This document shows positions 1-6,229 of a stretch of DNA of 7,434 nt, one piece after another (position 1 is the first letter of the stretch; each line of letters opens with the position of its first letter). The DNA comes from Caryophanales bacterium (GTDB lineage Bacteria > Bacillota_I > Bacilli_A > RFN20 > CAG-826): positions 1 through 7,434 of the forward strand of contig JAEEHE010000007.1 of assembly GCA_016280685.1 (NCBI GenBank). The letters run 5' to 3'. The position numbers and the translations under genes were made by a program. The notes under the pieces are model-generated. The model saw only the letters and a list, made by a program, of their open reading frames with translations. It was not told the DNA's origin and searched no databases.

Positions 1-1102
1 CTGCTTTGTAAGGAGCAACGGCAGGAACTAAATGCATAACGATACGAGTATCGTTGTCACCGACTTGTTCCTCGTCATAAGCATTGCATAAAGTCATTAA
101 AACTAATCTATCGAGACCGACTGAAGGTTCAATACAATATGGAACATATTTTTCGTTGGTTTCGGGATCTAAATATTCTAAAGATTCACCACTATATTGC
201 ATGTGTCTCTTTAAATCGTAATCGGTACGATCAGCGATGCCCCAAACTTCACCCCAGCCAAAGGGGAATAAATATTCGATATCGGTTGTAGCTTTGGAAT
301 AGAACGCTAATTCCGCAGGTTCGTGATCTCTATAGCGGAGATTTTCCGGTTTGATTCCTAAAGAATCAACAAAATCTAAACAATGCTTCTTCCAATAGTC
401 AAACCATTTTAAATCTTCGCCTGGTTTGCAGAAGAATTCCATTTCCATTTGGTCGAATTCACGGGTTCTAAAAGTCATTTGCCCAGGAGTGATTTCATTT
501 CTAAAAGCACGACCGACATTACAAATGCCTAAAGGTAATTTCTTTCTTGTTGTTCTCACGACGTTCTTGAAGTTCACAAACATACCTTGAGCGGTTTCTG
601 GTCTTAAATAAACGACCGCTTTGTTATCTTCTGTGACACCGATATGAGTTTTGAACATCATATTGAATTGACGGATATCAGTGAAGTCTTCTTGACCGCA
701 GCTTGGACATTTAACGTGGTTTTGATGGATAAAATCCATCATTTGCTCATTAGTCATTCCGTTGACATCCACTTCTGGGAATTCCGATTCAATTAATTGA
801 TCCGCTCTGAAACGCTGTTTACATTTCTTACAGTCGATAAGAGGATCGTTAAATGTAGAGACGTGGCCTGTTGCTTCCCACACTTTGGGATTCATAAGAA
901 TCGCGGCATCAATACCGACATTCATTGGACATTCTTGCACGAACTTCTTCCACCACATCTTGCGGATGTTCATTTTGATTTCGCTTCCTAATGGGCCGTA
1001 GTCCCATGTATTAGAAAGACCACCATAAATTTCACTACCTTGGTAGTAGTAACCTGATACGATGAAATGATTACAAACTTTATCGAATTCAAATTTGCTC
1101 AT
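1..1102 (-). CDS. glyS: Glycine--tRNA ligase, single-chain (dimeric) type, 3' end cut by window
   Basis: This class II synthetase charges tRNA-Gly with glycine in the cytoplasm, using ATP. I translated 367 codons from an ATG at 1102 to the window edge with no stop. The product begins [13 protein letters not shown] and shows the family's early [10 protein letters not shown] block (about residues 30-39). An insert carries two CxxC pairs (C91/C94 and C132/C135) that probably bind zinc. Class II motif 2 lies around [20 protein letters not shown] (201-220), and motif 3 is [10 protein letters not shown] (324-333). This is the one-polypeptide alpha2 form (also called glyQS), not the separate GlyQ/GlyS subunits of Bacillus subtilis. 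The C-terminal anticodon-binding domain is mostly outside the window; the visible end, [14 protein letters not shown], is its first strand. The start is supported by GGAGG at 1112-1116, nine bases upstream. The gene follows recO but has its own promoter (1136-1164). Confidence 0.97.
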   Translation of the reverse strand, partial: MSKFEFDKVCNHFIVSGYYYQGSEIYGGLSNTWDYGPLGSEIKMNIRKMWWKKFVQECPMNVGIDAAILMNPKVWEATGHVSTFNDPLIDCKKCKQRFRADQLIESEFPEVDVNGMTNEQMMDFIHQNHVKCPSCGQEDFTDIRQFNMMFKTHIGVTEDNKAVVYLRPETAQGMFVNFKNVVRTTRKKLPLGICNVGRAFRNEITPGQMTFRTREFDQMEMEFFCKPGEDLKWFDYWKKHCLDFVDSLGIKPENLRYRDHEPAELAFYSKATTDIEYLFPFGWGEVWGIADRTDYDLKRHMQYSGESLEYLDPETNEKYVPYCIEPSVGLDRLVLMTLCNAYDEEQVGDNDTRIVMHLVPAVAPYKA

Positions 1103-1135
1103 TATTAATAGCCTCCAAAAAATTACGCGAGTAAA

Positions 1136-1164
1136 AGTATAGGATTTTTCTCCTATCTTGTCAA
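1136..1164 (-). promoter_or_regulatory. Sigma-A/sigma70 promoter of glyS
   Basis: On the minus strand there is a perfect -35 box TTGACA (1164-1159), a 17-base spacer, and a -10 box TATACT (1141-1136) matching the consensus at five of six positions. Transcription should start near 1126-1131, giving a leader of only about 25-30 bases before the glyS ATG at 1102. That is too short for a T-box riboswitch. Inside the spacer and overlapping the -10 box is a dyad, ATAGGA-GAAAAA-TCCTAT (1156-1139), a possible operator; this last point is inference. Confidence 0.88.
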
Positions 1165-1187
1165 CATATTATGAGTGTACTTTTTTC

Positions 1188-1895
1188 TTATTTTATTAAA
1201 GCGGCACTTTTGAGGGTTGTGCCGAAAGATTCTACGATGAAATCGAAGAATTTATTTAAAACCACCAAAGCATCTTCTTTGCTACAGGTGAAAGAGATAT
1301 CTTCAATATCTTTTGTGTTAAAAGCGCTTCTCACTAATAACATTTGGTTTTTATTTAAGTCTCTTGCCATATCGGGTTCTAAACAATCTTGGCAGACAAA
1401 TCCACCATCATTGAAAGAGAACAGGACGATATTTTTAATACCTCCGCAAAAGACACAGCGGTTGACTTCTAATTCATAACCGCCAATCTTTAATAGTTTC
1501 GCGATATAGGCGATGGTTACTGCCCAAGGCTCTCTTGCTTTTTTAATAGCTTTGACCGCACTGACTAAAGAATTGAAGATCTGTTCTTTTTCTTCATCTT
1601 GGAGAAGCGATTTTGTTGCTTCAGCAACAAGCATCAAACAACTAAGGTAATCTAAATCGTTGTCGAGTTTCATGCAATTCTCGACATTAGAAATAGATTT
1701 TAAAACTGGGTATTTATAATTTCCCTCTTGCAAATCGATGTCAGCGATGCTCAAAAGATTATTGATGGCCGCATTCTTATTTTTGGGATCGAGAATTCCC
1801 TTCGCGGTAAAGGTGATATCACCTTCTTCGCTAATCGCGTCAATAATCGCATCCTTTTCTTTATAAGGTGTGATAGATAAAACAATAATTTTCAT
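1188..1895 (-). CDS. recO: DNA repair protein RecO
   Basis: RecO is a recombination mediator that, with RecR, helps load RecA onto SSB-coated single-stranded DNA in gap repair and can anneal complementary strands. The product is 235 residues, close to the usual 240-260. It has an N-terminal OB-fold region (about 1-75, starting MKIIVLSITPYKEKDAII), a helical middle part, and a four-cysteine zinc site C147-x2-C150 and C168-x2-C171 (CVFCGG and CQDC), which is diagnostic for Gram-positive RecO. The start ATG is three bases after the era stop, and no Shine-Dalgarno sequence precedes it (the upstream bases are A-rich), so translation probably depends on ribosomes finishing era. It ends in TAA. No terminator hairpin is visible between its stop and the glyS promoter, so some readthrough into glyS is likely. 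The overall sequence is divergent, as is normal for RecO; position downstream of era supports the call. Confidence 0.92.
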   Translation of the reverse strand: MKIIVLSITPYKEKDAIIDAISEEGDITFTAKGILDPKNKNAAINNLLSIADIDLQEGNYKYPVLKSISNVENCMKLDNDLDYLSCLMLVAEATKSLLQDEEKEQIFNSLVSAVKAIKKAREPWAVTIAYIAKLLKIGGYELEVNRCVFCGGIKNIVLFSFNDGGFVCQDCLEPDMARDLNKNQMLLVRSAFNTKDIEDISFTCSKEDALVVLNKFFDFIVESFGTTLKSAALIK

Positions 1896-1898
1896 TTG

Positions 1899-2783
1899 TT
1901 ATTTTTTGTATTTGTATCCGTAAGTCTCTAAAGACTTCTCGTCATCTCTCCACCCTTCTTGGACACGGACAAATAATTCCAAGAAGATGTGTTTATTTAA
2001 TAATTTTTCAATGTCAGTTCTCGCTTGTTGGCCAATCTTTTTAATTCTTTGACCATCTTTACCGATGACAATTCCTTTTTGTCCTTGCTTTTCTACGATG
2101 ATATTAGCTTTGATATGGAGAGGGTTAGATTCCCAATTGATATCTTCCATATATATCGCTGTAGCGTGAGGAACTTCATCTCTTAAGTTTCTTAAAACTT
2201 TTTCTCTAATAATTTCTTTTATTTGGAAAATCACATCTTTGTCAGTGATTTCTTCTGTCGAATAATACGCCGGGCCTTCTGGGAGACGTTTAATAATCTC
2301 TTCGAGCAACAAGTCAATGTTGAATCTTTCTTTCGCGACAGTGTCAATAAATAGGGATTCCGGGGCTCTTTCGCGATAGATCTTCTTTAATTCTTCCACT
2401 TTATCTAATCGTGCTTCATCAATTTTATTGAAAACAATGATTAAGGGACAATTGTTAATATCCAAGTGTGTTAAGAGATAGTCATCACCAGGACCAAAAG
2501 GTAAAGAAGCGTCCACCACTAAAATGTTGACATCGACATCGTGAGCGGCACTATAGGCCATGTTATTCATCTCTTGGCCGAGCTTTTCTCTCGGTTTATG
2601 AATACCAGGAGTGTCAGTGAAAACGATTTGCACTCCCTCTTTGTTATAAATGCCTTTAATCGCATTTCTCGTCGTCTGCGATTTATCGGTCACGATGCTA
2701 ATCTTCTTATTCAAAATGCCGTTTAACAAAGTTGACTTGCCGACATTTGGTCTACCTAATATTGAAACAAATCCCGATTTCAT
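1899..2783 (-). CDS. era: GTPase Era, 16S rRNA-binding ribosome assembly factor
   Basis: Era is an essential Ras-like GTPase that binds the 3' end of 16S rRNA and guides maturation of the 30S subunit. The product is 294 residues, the normal length. The GTPase domain shows G1 GRPNVGKS (10-17), a switch I region with SQTTRNAIKGI (35-45), G3 DTPG (57-60) and G4 NKID (119-122). The G5 position reads TVAKE (148-152) rather than the usual SA-type sequence, a mild departure. The C-terminal KH RNA-binding domain is seen in KGIVIGKDGQRIKKIG (236-251), with a GKDG loop. The ATG shares one base with the cdd stop (TAATG at 2785-2781). AGGAG lies about 13 bases upstream, farther than ideal, so translational coupling to cdd is likely. 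recO follows after three bases. Confidence 0.98.
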   Translation of the reverse strand: MKSGFVSILGRPNVGKSTLLNGILNKKISIVTDKSQTTRNAIKGIYNKEGVQIVFTDTPGIHKPREKLGQEMNNMAYSAAHDVDVNILVVDASLPFGPGDDYLLTHLDINNCPLIIVFNKIDEARLDKVEELKKIYRERAPESLFIDTVAKERFNIDLLLEEIIKRLPEGPAYYSTEEITDKDVIFQIKEIIREKVLRNLRDEVPHATAIYMEDINWESNPLHIKANIIVEKQGQKGIVIGKDGQRIKKIGQQARTDIEKLLNKHIFLELFVRVQEGWRDDEKSLETYGYKYKK

Positions 2784-3211
2784 TATTTCAAATCATCTCC
2801 TGTAAAAGCGAATGGCAATAATTCTTCCGCGCAAGTCTCTTTGACATAACCTTTAAGGTTGGTGAGTAAAATAGGCGCGTGTAAGGGGAATAATTCGTGA
2901 ATGACTTGACGGCATGCACCACAAGGCGAAACTGGTTGATCAGTATCTGCACAAATGGCTAAAGCGATAAAGTCTTCTTTTTTATAACCGTGCATCATCG
3001 CATTGTAAATCGCGTTTCTTTCACCACACATACATAATGGGTAGGAAGAATTCTCAACATTCGCACCTAAGAAGACTTGGCCATCTTTCATTAAGACTGC
3101 CGCACCGACTGCAAAATGAGAATACCTAGAGTAAGATAACGCTCTCGCATCTTTAGCTTCTTTTAGAAGATTTTTAAATAATTCTTCGCTATTTGGTAAT
3201 GTCTTTTTCAT
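2783..3211 (-). CDS. cdd: Cytidine deaminase
   Basis: This zinc enzyme hydrolyses cytidine and deoxycytidine to uridine and deoxyuridine in pyrimidine salvage. From the chosen start it has 142 residues, typical of the small homotetrameric form. The substrate-binding region is FAVGAAVLMKDG (33-44) with NVENSSY (51-57). The zinc and catalytic set is C62-x-E64 (in MCGERNA) plus PCGAC, giving C97 and C100; E64 is the proton shuttle. The frame is open to 3268, but the extra 19 residues look unlike the family. The ATG at 3211 has an excellent ribosome binding site (AAAGGAG at 3219-3225, 7-base spacing), so that start is preferred. The gene starts one base after the ybeY stop and its TAA overlaps the era ATG. 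In Bacillus dgkA lies between ybeY and cdd; here it is absent. Confidence 0.96.
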   Translation of the reverse strand: MKKTLPNSEELFKNLLKEAKDARALSYSRYSHFAVGAAVLMKDGQVFLGANVENSSYPLCMCGERNAIYNAMMHGYKKEDFIALAICADTDQPVSPCGACRQVIHELFPLHAPILLTNLKGYVKETCAEELLPFAFTGDDLK

Positions 3212-3212
3212 C

Positions 3213-3686
3213 TTATTTCTCCTTTGGTGGTAATATTTCATCTTGTAATTTAAACATGATAGTTTCATCTTCTTTGGTCATATGGTCATAACCGAGAAGA
3301 TGTAATAGGCCATGGACAAATAAGAATGATAATTCTCTTTCTAAAGGGTGACCATATTGAGTGGCTTGCTCTTTAGCCTTATCAATAGAGATATAAATAT
3401 CTCCCAATACGACAGGTCCTTTTTTCTTCAAGATGGATTCTCTATTTTCTTCCGTATCTAAGAAGGCGAAAGAAATAACATCTGTCGGTCTATCTACTTG
3501 ACGATATTCCTTATTCATTTTGTGGATGAATTCGTTATCGACAAAGGTGACACTTAAAATCGGGTCACATTTGAGCTTGAGATGTTTAAAGGTTCTCTCT
3601 AATAAACCTAAATAGATTTCTTCGTAGTGATCAAAATTAGAGAATTGAGAATTAAAATCTAGTTCCATGGGTAAATATATTAACAT
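3213..3686 (-). CDS. ybeY: rRNA maturation endoribonuclease YbeY
   Basis: YbeY is a conserved metal-dependent endoribonuclease involved in 16S rRNA 3' end maturation and 70S ribosome quality control. The product is 157 residues. The family hallmark HGLLHLLGYDH spans 125-135, with H125, H129 and H135 as metal ligands. RPTDVISFAF (66-75) and LGDIYIS (94-100) are the other conserved blocks. Two in-frame ATGs are possible: 3686 has a weak GGGA five bases upstream, while 3668 (MELDFN) fits the usual family N-terminus but has no Shine-Dalgarno sequence. I keep the longer form without strong conviction. The stop TAA is one base before the cdd start. Era, downstream, also acts on 30S maturation, so the pair makes functional sense. 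No convincing promoter was found in the 58-base gap upstream, although a TATTAT/TATATT stretch could be a -10 box. Confidence 0.95.
   Translation of the reverse strand: MLIYLPMELDFNSQFSNFDHYEEIYLGLLERTFKHLKLKCDPILSVTFVDNEFIHKMNKEYRQVDRPTDVISFAFLDTEENRESILKKKGPVVLGDIYISIDKAKEQATQYGHPLERELSFLFVHGLLHLLGYDHMTKEDETIMFKLQDEILPPKEK
3219..3225 (-). promoter_or_regulatory. Ribosome binding site deciding the cdd start
   Basis: AAAGGAG on the minus strand, seven bases upstream of the ATG at 3211 and lying inside the last codons of ybeY. It favours this ATG over the in-frame upstream ATG at 3268. Confidence 0.85.
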
Positions 3687-3725
3687 ATTTATCCCGAATA
3701 TAATAGAACTTACGTAAAGGAATTA

Positions 3726-3760
3726 GACAGTGTCGAAAATCGTTTCAGTGTCTGATGACA
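3726..3760. repeat. Short direct and inverted repeats between the C39 gene and ybeY
   Basis: On the plus strand CAGTGTC occurs twice (3728-3734 and 3746-3752), 18 bases apart start to start. The first copy forms the small palindrome GACA-g-TGTC (3726-3734), and a further TGTC...GACA pair (3749-3760 region) surrounds the second. The block straddles the stop codon of the C39 gene and lies 40-75 bases upstream of the ybeY start. It could be a small operator or a weak RNA structure. Chance is also possible in a block this short. Confidence 0.35.
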
Positions 3761-4932
3761 TTGTTGAGTTTAACTTTTGCTAAGTTATACTCTTGAACTT
3801 TATCTCCATAAGAGAATAACTCGTCGATTGAGCGATACAGGGTCAAAGAAATACAAGTGTAGAAAATGATATATGGGAAAGAAGATATCCCGCACATTCT
3901 CATCGTGAGTAAAGCGGTCATCATAATCAAACCGGCGTATAAATAACGCATTGCGATATCGATGTAACTATAGTTATAAGCTTTCGTGTGGATGACTTTC
4001 ATCCTCTCTCTTAAATCACTACCACTTTTGGCTAAATCAAGTTCATCCTCTAATTCCGCGATCTCTCTTTTACGATTCTTTAGTGTTGGATAGACGATAA
4101 ATGCGTTCACAAAAGCTAAAACGATAGGAATGATGACTAGCATCAAGTTTCTGATATCGTTTAATAAAACAATCGCGAACAACGCTAAAGAGAATAATAA
4201 GATGACGATAAATCGCATCGGTGAAGATAAAACGGTTTTCTTATAGTTCTCGTATCTCTCGATATAATCGCGGTATCCACTTTTGGGGATTCTCTCTTCA
4301 TCGAAATAATAATCATCGAGTTTTTTCATGATGCGATAAGTGATACCTCTCATGATTAATTCCATGATAATTGCGAGCATTAAAAATAACGCGGGAACCC
4401 ATATTCTCGTATCATCTTTGATGAAATAGACTCCGATAATCGCAAATACACCGGAGAAGATTTGACACATCCCAAGAAGAAACTTTGAGGCGAAACTAAT
4501 CTGCTCCACTTTGCCGAAGGGATAAGGCTTTTTCTCATAACTTTCGATGAATAGACCTGTTCCATCCCAAATATCGATGAATTTCTTCAAAGATAAAGAA
4601 GTATTCCCTTTCATCGGATCGGTAAAATAGACGCGCCCGATTTTAATCTTGGTAATAATGACCGCATGCTTATTACCATTCTTTTTCTCAATTGTTGCGA
4701 TAAAAGGAAAGGAACGGCAATTGATGAGCCCTTCTTTTTCAATCGCTTTTAATGCGGAGAAATTGACACCATGTTCTTTTCCTATTTTTACTAAGTCCGT
4801 GTAGGAATAAGGACCATGGTTTTCTTTTTGTGGTAAGAAAAGATAATTTTTGTCTTTGTTTAAAGTGGCAAGAATCATCTTGAGACAAGTGAAACCACAA
4901 TCGTCTTTTTGTCTTTGCTGGATAAAATACAT
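3745..4932 (-). CDS. C39-peptidase-domain membrane protein, ABC exporter-like but lacking the ATPase domain
   Basis: The 395-residue product begins with a C39 (papain-like) peptidase domain of the kind that cleaves double-glycine leader peptides in bacteriocin exporters. Q6 and C12 (in QRQKDDCGFTC) with H89 (GNKHAVI) and D105 (YFTDPMKG) give a complete oxyanion/Cys/His/Asp set at typical spacing. The domain spans about 1-135. Six hydrophobic segments follow (about 148-170, 177-196, 240-258, 261-281, 329-347, 350-367), grouped 2+2+2 with charged loops, as in type I ABC exporter membrane domains. The tail VQEYNLAKVKLNNVI resembles the helix leading into the ATPase domain, but the protein stops there with TGA. 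No Walker A, signature or Walker B motif occurs, and only 58 bases separate the stop from ybeY. The reading frame is intact and the start has TAGGAGG eight bases upstream. No leader-peptide substrate gene is in the window. It may be a functional ATPase-less protein, partner to a separate ATPase, or a truncated exporter. Confidence 0.82.
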   Translation of the reverse strand: MYFIQQRQKDDCGFTCLKMILATLNKDKNYLFLPQKENHGPYSYTDLVKIGKEHGVNFSALKAIEKEGLINCRSFPFIATIEKKNGNKHAVIITKIKIGRVYFTDPMKGNTSLSLKKFIDIWDGTGLFIESYEKKPYPFGKVEQISFASKFLLGMCQIFSGVFAIIGVYFIKDDTRIWVPALFLMLAIIMELIMRGITYRIMKKLDDYYFDEERIPKSGYRDYIERYENYKKTVLSSPMRFIVILLFSLALFAIVLLNDIRNLMLVIIPIVLAFVNAFIVYPTLKNRKREIAELEDELDLAKSGSDLRERMKVIHTKAYNYSYIDIAMRYLYAGLIMMTALLTMRMCGISSFPYIIFYTCISLTLYRSIDELFSYGDKVQEYNLAKVKLNNVIRH

Positions 4933-4936
4933 TTTT

Positions 4937-4966
4937 AAAACCTCCTACTTGGAAATAGGAAGCTTT
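4937..4966 (-). promoter_or_regulatory. Hairpin sequestering the ribosome binding site of the C39 gene
   Basis: In the minus-strand RNA, bases 4966-4956 can pair with 4947-4937 in an 11-base-pair stem (two G-U pairs) around an 8-base loop. The 3' arm contains the whole Shine-Dalgarno TAGGAGG (4947-4941), and the ATG follows four bases after the stem. When folded, the site would be hidden, so translation may be repressed until something opens the stem. The pairing is visible in the sequence; the regulatory role is inferred. Confidence 0.55.
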
Positions 4967-4996
4967 TCTCTAATTTGTCTTAAAAAATTTTTAGGC

Positions 4997-5023
4997 AAAA
5001 GAAAGAGACTCATTAAGAGTCTC
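4997..5023 (-). terminator. Rho-independent terminator after dnaJ
   Basis: The minus-strand RNA reads GAGACTC (5023-5017), loop TTAAT, GAGTCTC (5011-5005), then TTTCTTTT (5004-4997). This is a perfect 7-base-pair stem followed by a U-rich tract. The dnaJ stop codon TGA (5024-5022) overlaps the base of the stem. It separates the chaperone operon from the C39 gene. Confidence 0.9.
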
Positions 5024-6149
5024 ATTTTTTAAACATTTTTTTGAATTTCGTAAATAGGCTTTCATTTTTCTTGTCGGTCTCTTCACGAATCTTCTCTAAA
5101 TGTTCCTTTTGGGATTTTGATAAAGTGGTCGGAACCTTGATGTTGAGTTTGATGTACTGATCACCAGGTTTACCACTTCTTAAGTCTTTGACACCGCAAC
5201 CCTTCATACGGAGGATTTGGTTCGGTTGGCTACCAGCAGGAATCGTTAATGTCATATCTCCATAAACGGTTGGGACATCCACTTTAGTTCCTAAGCATGC
5301 ATCGACAAAGTCGAGAGGAATTTCTAATTGGATATCATTGCCATCACGTTTGAAGTATGGGTGTTCTTTGATGACGATTTCGAAGTATAAATCACCATTT
5401 TCTCCCCCATTAACGCCTCTTTCACCATTGCCACGAGAGATAATTTGTTGTCCCTCATTAATACCGGCAGGTACTTTGACTTTGATGGTCTTTTTCTTAT
5501 GGATATAGCCTTTACCACTACAATCCTTACATTTTTCTTTGACGACTTTACCAGAACCGTTACAACCAGGACATGTTTCTTGGCTGGTCATCGGACCGAA
5601 TAGACTTTGTCTACGATAAGTCACATAACCAGAACCACGACATTGTGAACAAGTTGTAATGTCACTTGGACTTCTCGCTCCTGTACCACCACAGGTTGGG
5701 CATCGTTCATCGACTTCGGTAGGAACTTCGAGCTCGATACCATTGATAGCATCCATAAAATCGATACGGATACGTTTTAAGACATCAACACCTCTTTTCG
5801 GTGCGGATGGATTAGCGTCTCTTCTTCTCCCTCCACCAAAGAAGGAATTGAAGATATCGCCTAAATCGCCAAAGCCTGAGAATCCCGCCCCTTGGAATGG
5901 ATTGGCACCGGGATTACCACCAGCTTGTTCAAATGCCGCATGACCAAATTGGTCATAAGCACTTCTTTTTTGATCATCATAAAGGATATCATAGGCCTCT
6001 TGAATCTCTTTAAATTTCGCTTCGTTACCAGTCTCTTTATTATCGGGATGATATTTCTTCGCTAATTTACGATAAGCACTTTTGATCTCATCTTTACTGG
6101 CGCTTTTATTGACGCCTAGTACTTCATAGTAGTCACGTTTATCAGCCAT
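5022..6149 (-). CDS. dnaJ: Molecular chaperone DnaJ (type I, Hsp40)
   Basis: DnaJ binds unfolded proteins and hands them to DnaK while stimulating DnaK's ATPase. The 375-residue product is a full-length type I protein. The J domain (about 5-70) carries the essential HPD (34-36). A Gly/Phe-rich linker follows (about 74-108). The zinc-binding region has all four CxxCxGxG repeats: CPTCGGTG (150), CSQCRGSG (167), CPGCNGSG (193) and CKDCSGKG (207). The C-terminal substrate-binding domains run from about 220 to 340, with a lysine-rich tail ending KFKKMFKK. AAAGGA lies six bases before the ATG. It follows dnaK by 80 bases, with a strong hairpin in the gap. The TGA stop lies in the foot of the operon terminator. 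No promoter of its own is convincing, so it is presumably transcribed with dnaK. Confidence 0.98.
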   Translation of the reverse strand: MADKRDYYEVLGVNKSASKDEIKSAYRKLAKKYHPDNKETGNEAKFKEIQEAYDILYDDQKRSAYDQFGHAAFEQAGGNPGANPFQGAGFSGFGDLGDIFNSFFGGGRRRDANPSAPKRGVDVLKRIRIDFMDAINGIELEVPTEVDERCPTCGGTGARSPSDITTCSQCRGSGYVTYRRQSLFGPMTSQETCPGCNGSGKVVKEKCKDCSGKGYIHKKKTIKVKVPAGINEGQQIISRGNGERGVNGGENGDLYFEIVIKEHPYFKRDGNDIQLEIPLDFVDACLGTKVDVPTVYGDMTLTIPAGSQPNQILRMKGCGVKDLRSGKPGDQYIKLNIKVPTTLSKSQKEHLEKIREETDKKNESLFTKFKKMFKK

Positions 6150-6172
6150 AATAATTCCTTTCTACATAATGG

Positions 6173-6201
6173 ACCGAAAGGGCCACGAAGGCCCAATCGG
6201 T
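6173..6201 (-). other. Strong stem-loop in the dnaK-dnaJ gap
   Basis: Two perfect 5-base-pair helices are stacked: outer ACCGA/TCGGT (6201-6197 with 6177-6173) and inner GGGCC/GGCCC (6194-6190 with 6184-6180), separated by a symmetric UU/UU internal loop and capped by UUCGU. No U-tract follows, so it is not a standard terminator. An mRNA processing or stabilising element that sets the dnaK:dnaJ ratio is more likely. Its function is inferred. Confidence 0.65.
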
Positions 6202-6229
6202 AAATTTGATACTATCTTAATTTAAATAA

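Noticed and set aside
797..991. Plus-strand open frame of 64 codons
   Set aside because: It is antisense to the conserved N-terminal part of glyS, which reads through without a stop.
1103..1187. T-box riboswitch before glyS
   Set aside because: The promoter at 1136-1164 leaves only about 27 bases of leader, and no specifier stem or T-box sequence is present.
1171..1479. Plus-strand open frame of 102 codons
   Set aside because: It lies antisense inside recO, has no ribosome binding site and the product has no recognisable features; recO is well supported.
3212..3268. Upstream extension of cdd to an ATG at 3268
   Set aside because: The extra 19 residues overlap ybeY and do not resemble cytidine deaminases; the ATG at 3211 has a far better ribosome binding site.
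4933..5000. Dedicated promoter for the C39 gene
   Set aside because: The region is A/T-rich with a possible TTGCCT box, but no acceptable -10 lies at proper spacing, so none is annotated.
3745..5024. Mycoplasma-type code with TGA read as tryptophan
   Set aside because: TGA falls exactly at the expected ends of dnaJ and the C39 gene, and the conserved Trp codons examined are TGG.
5659..5943. Plus-strand open frame of 94 codons rich in Pro/Ser/Leu
   Set aside because: It is the antisense shadow of the Gly/Phe and zinc-repeat region of dnaJ.
6173..6201. Rho-independent terminator between dnaK and dnaJ
   Set aside because: The stem is strong but is followed by CCATTATG rather than a U-tract.
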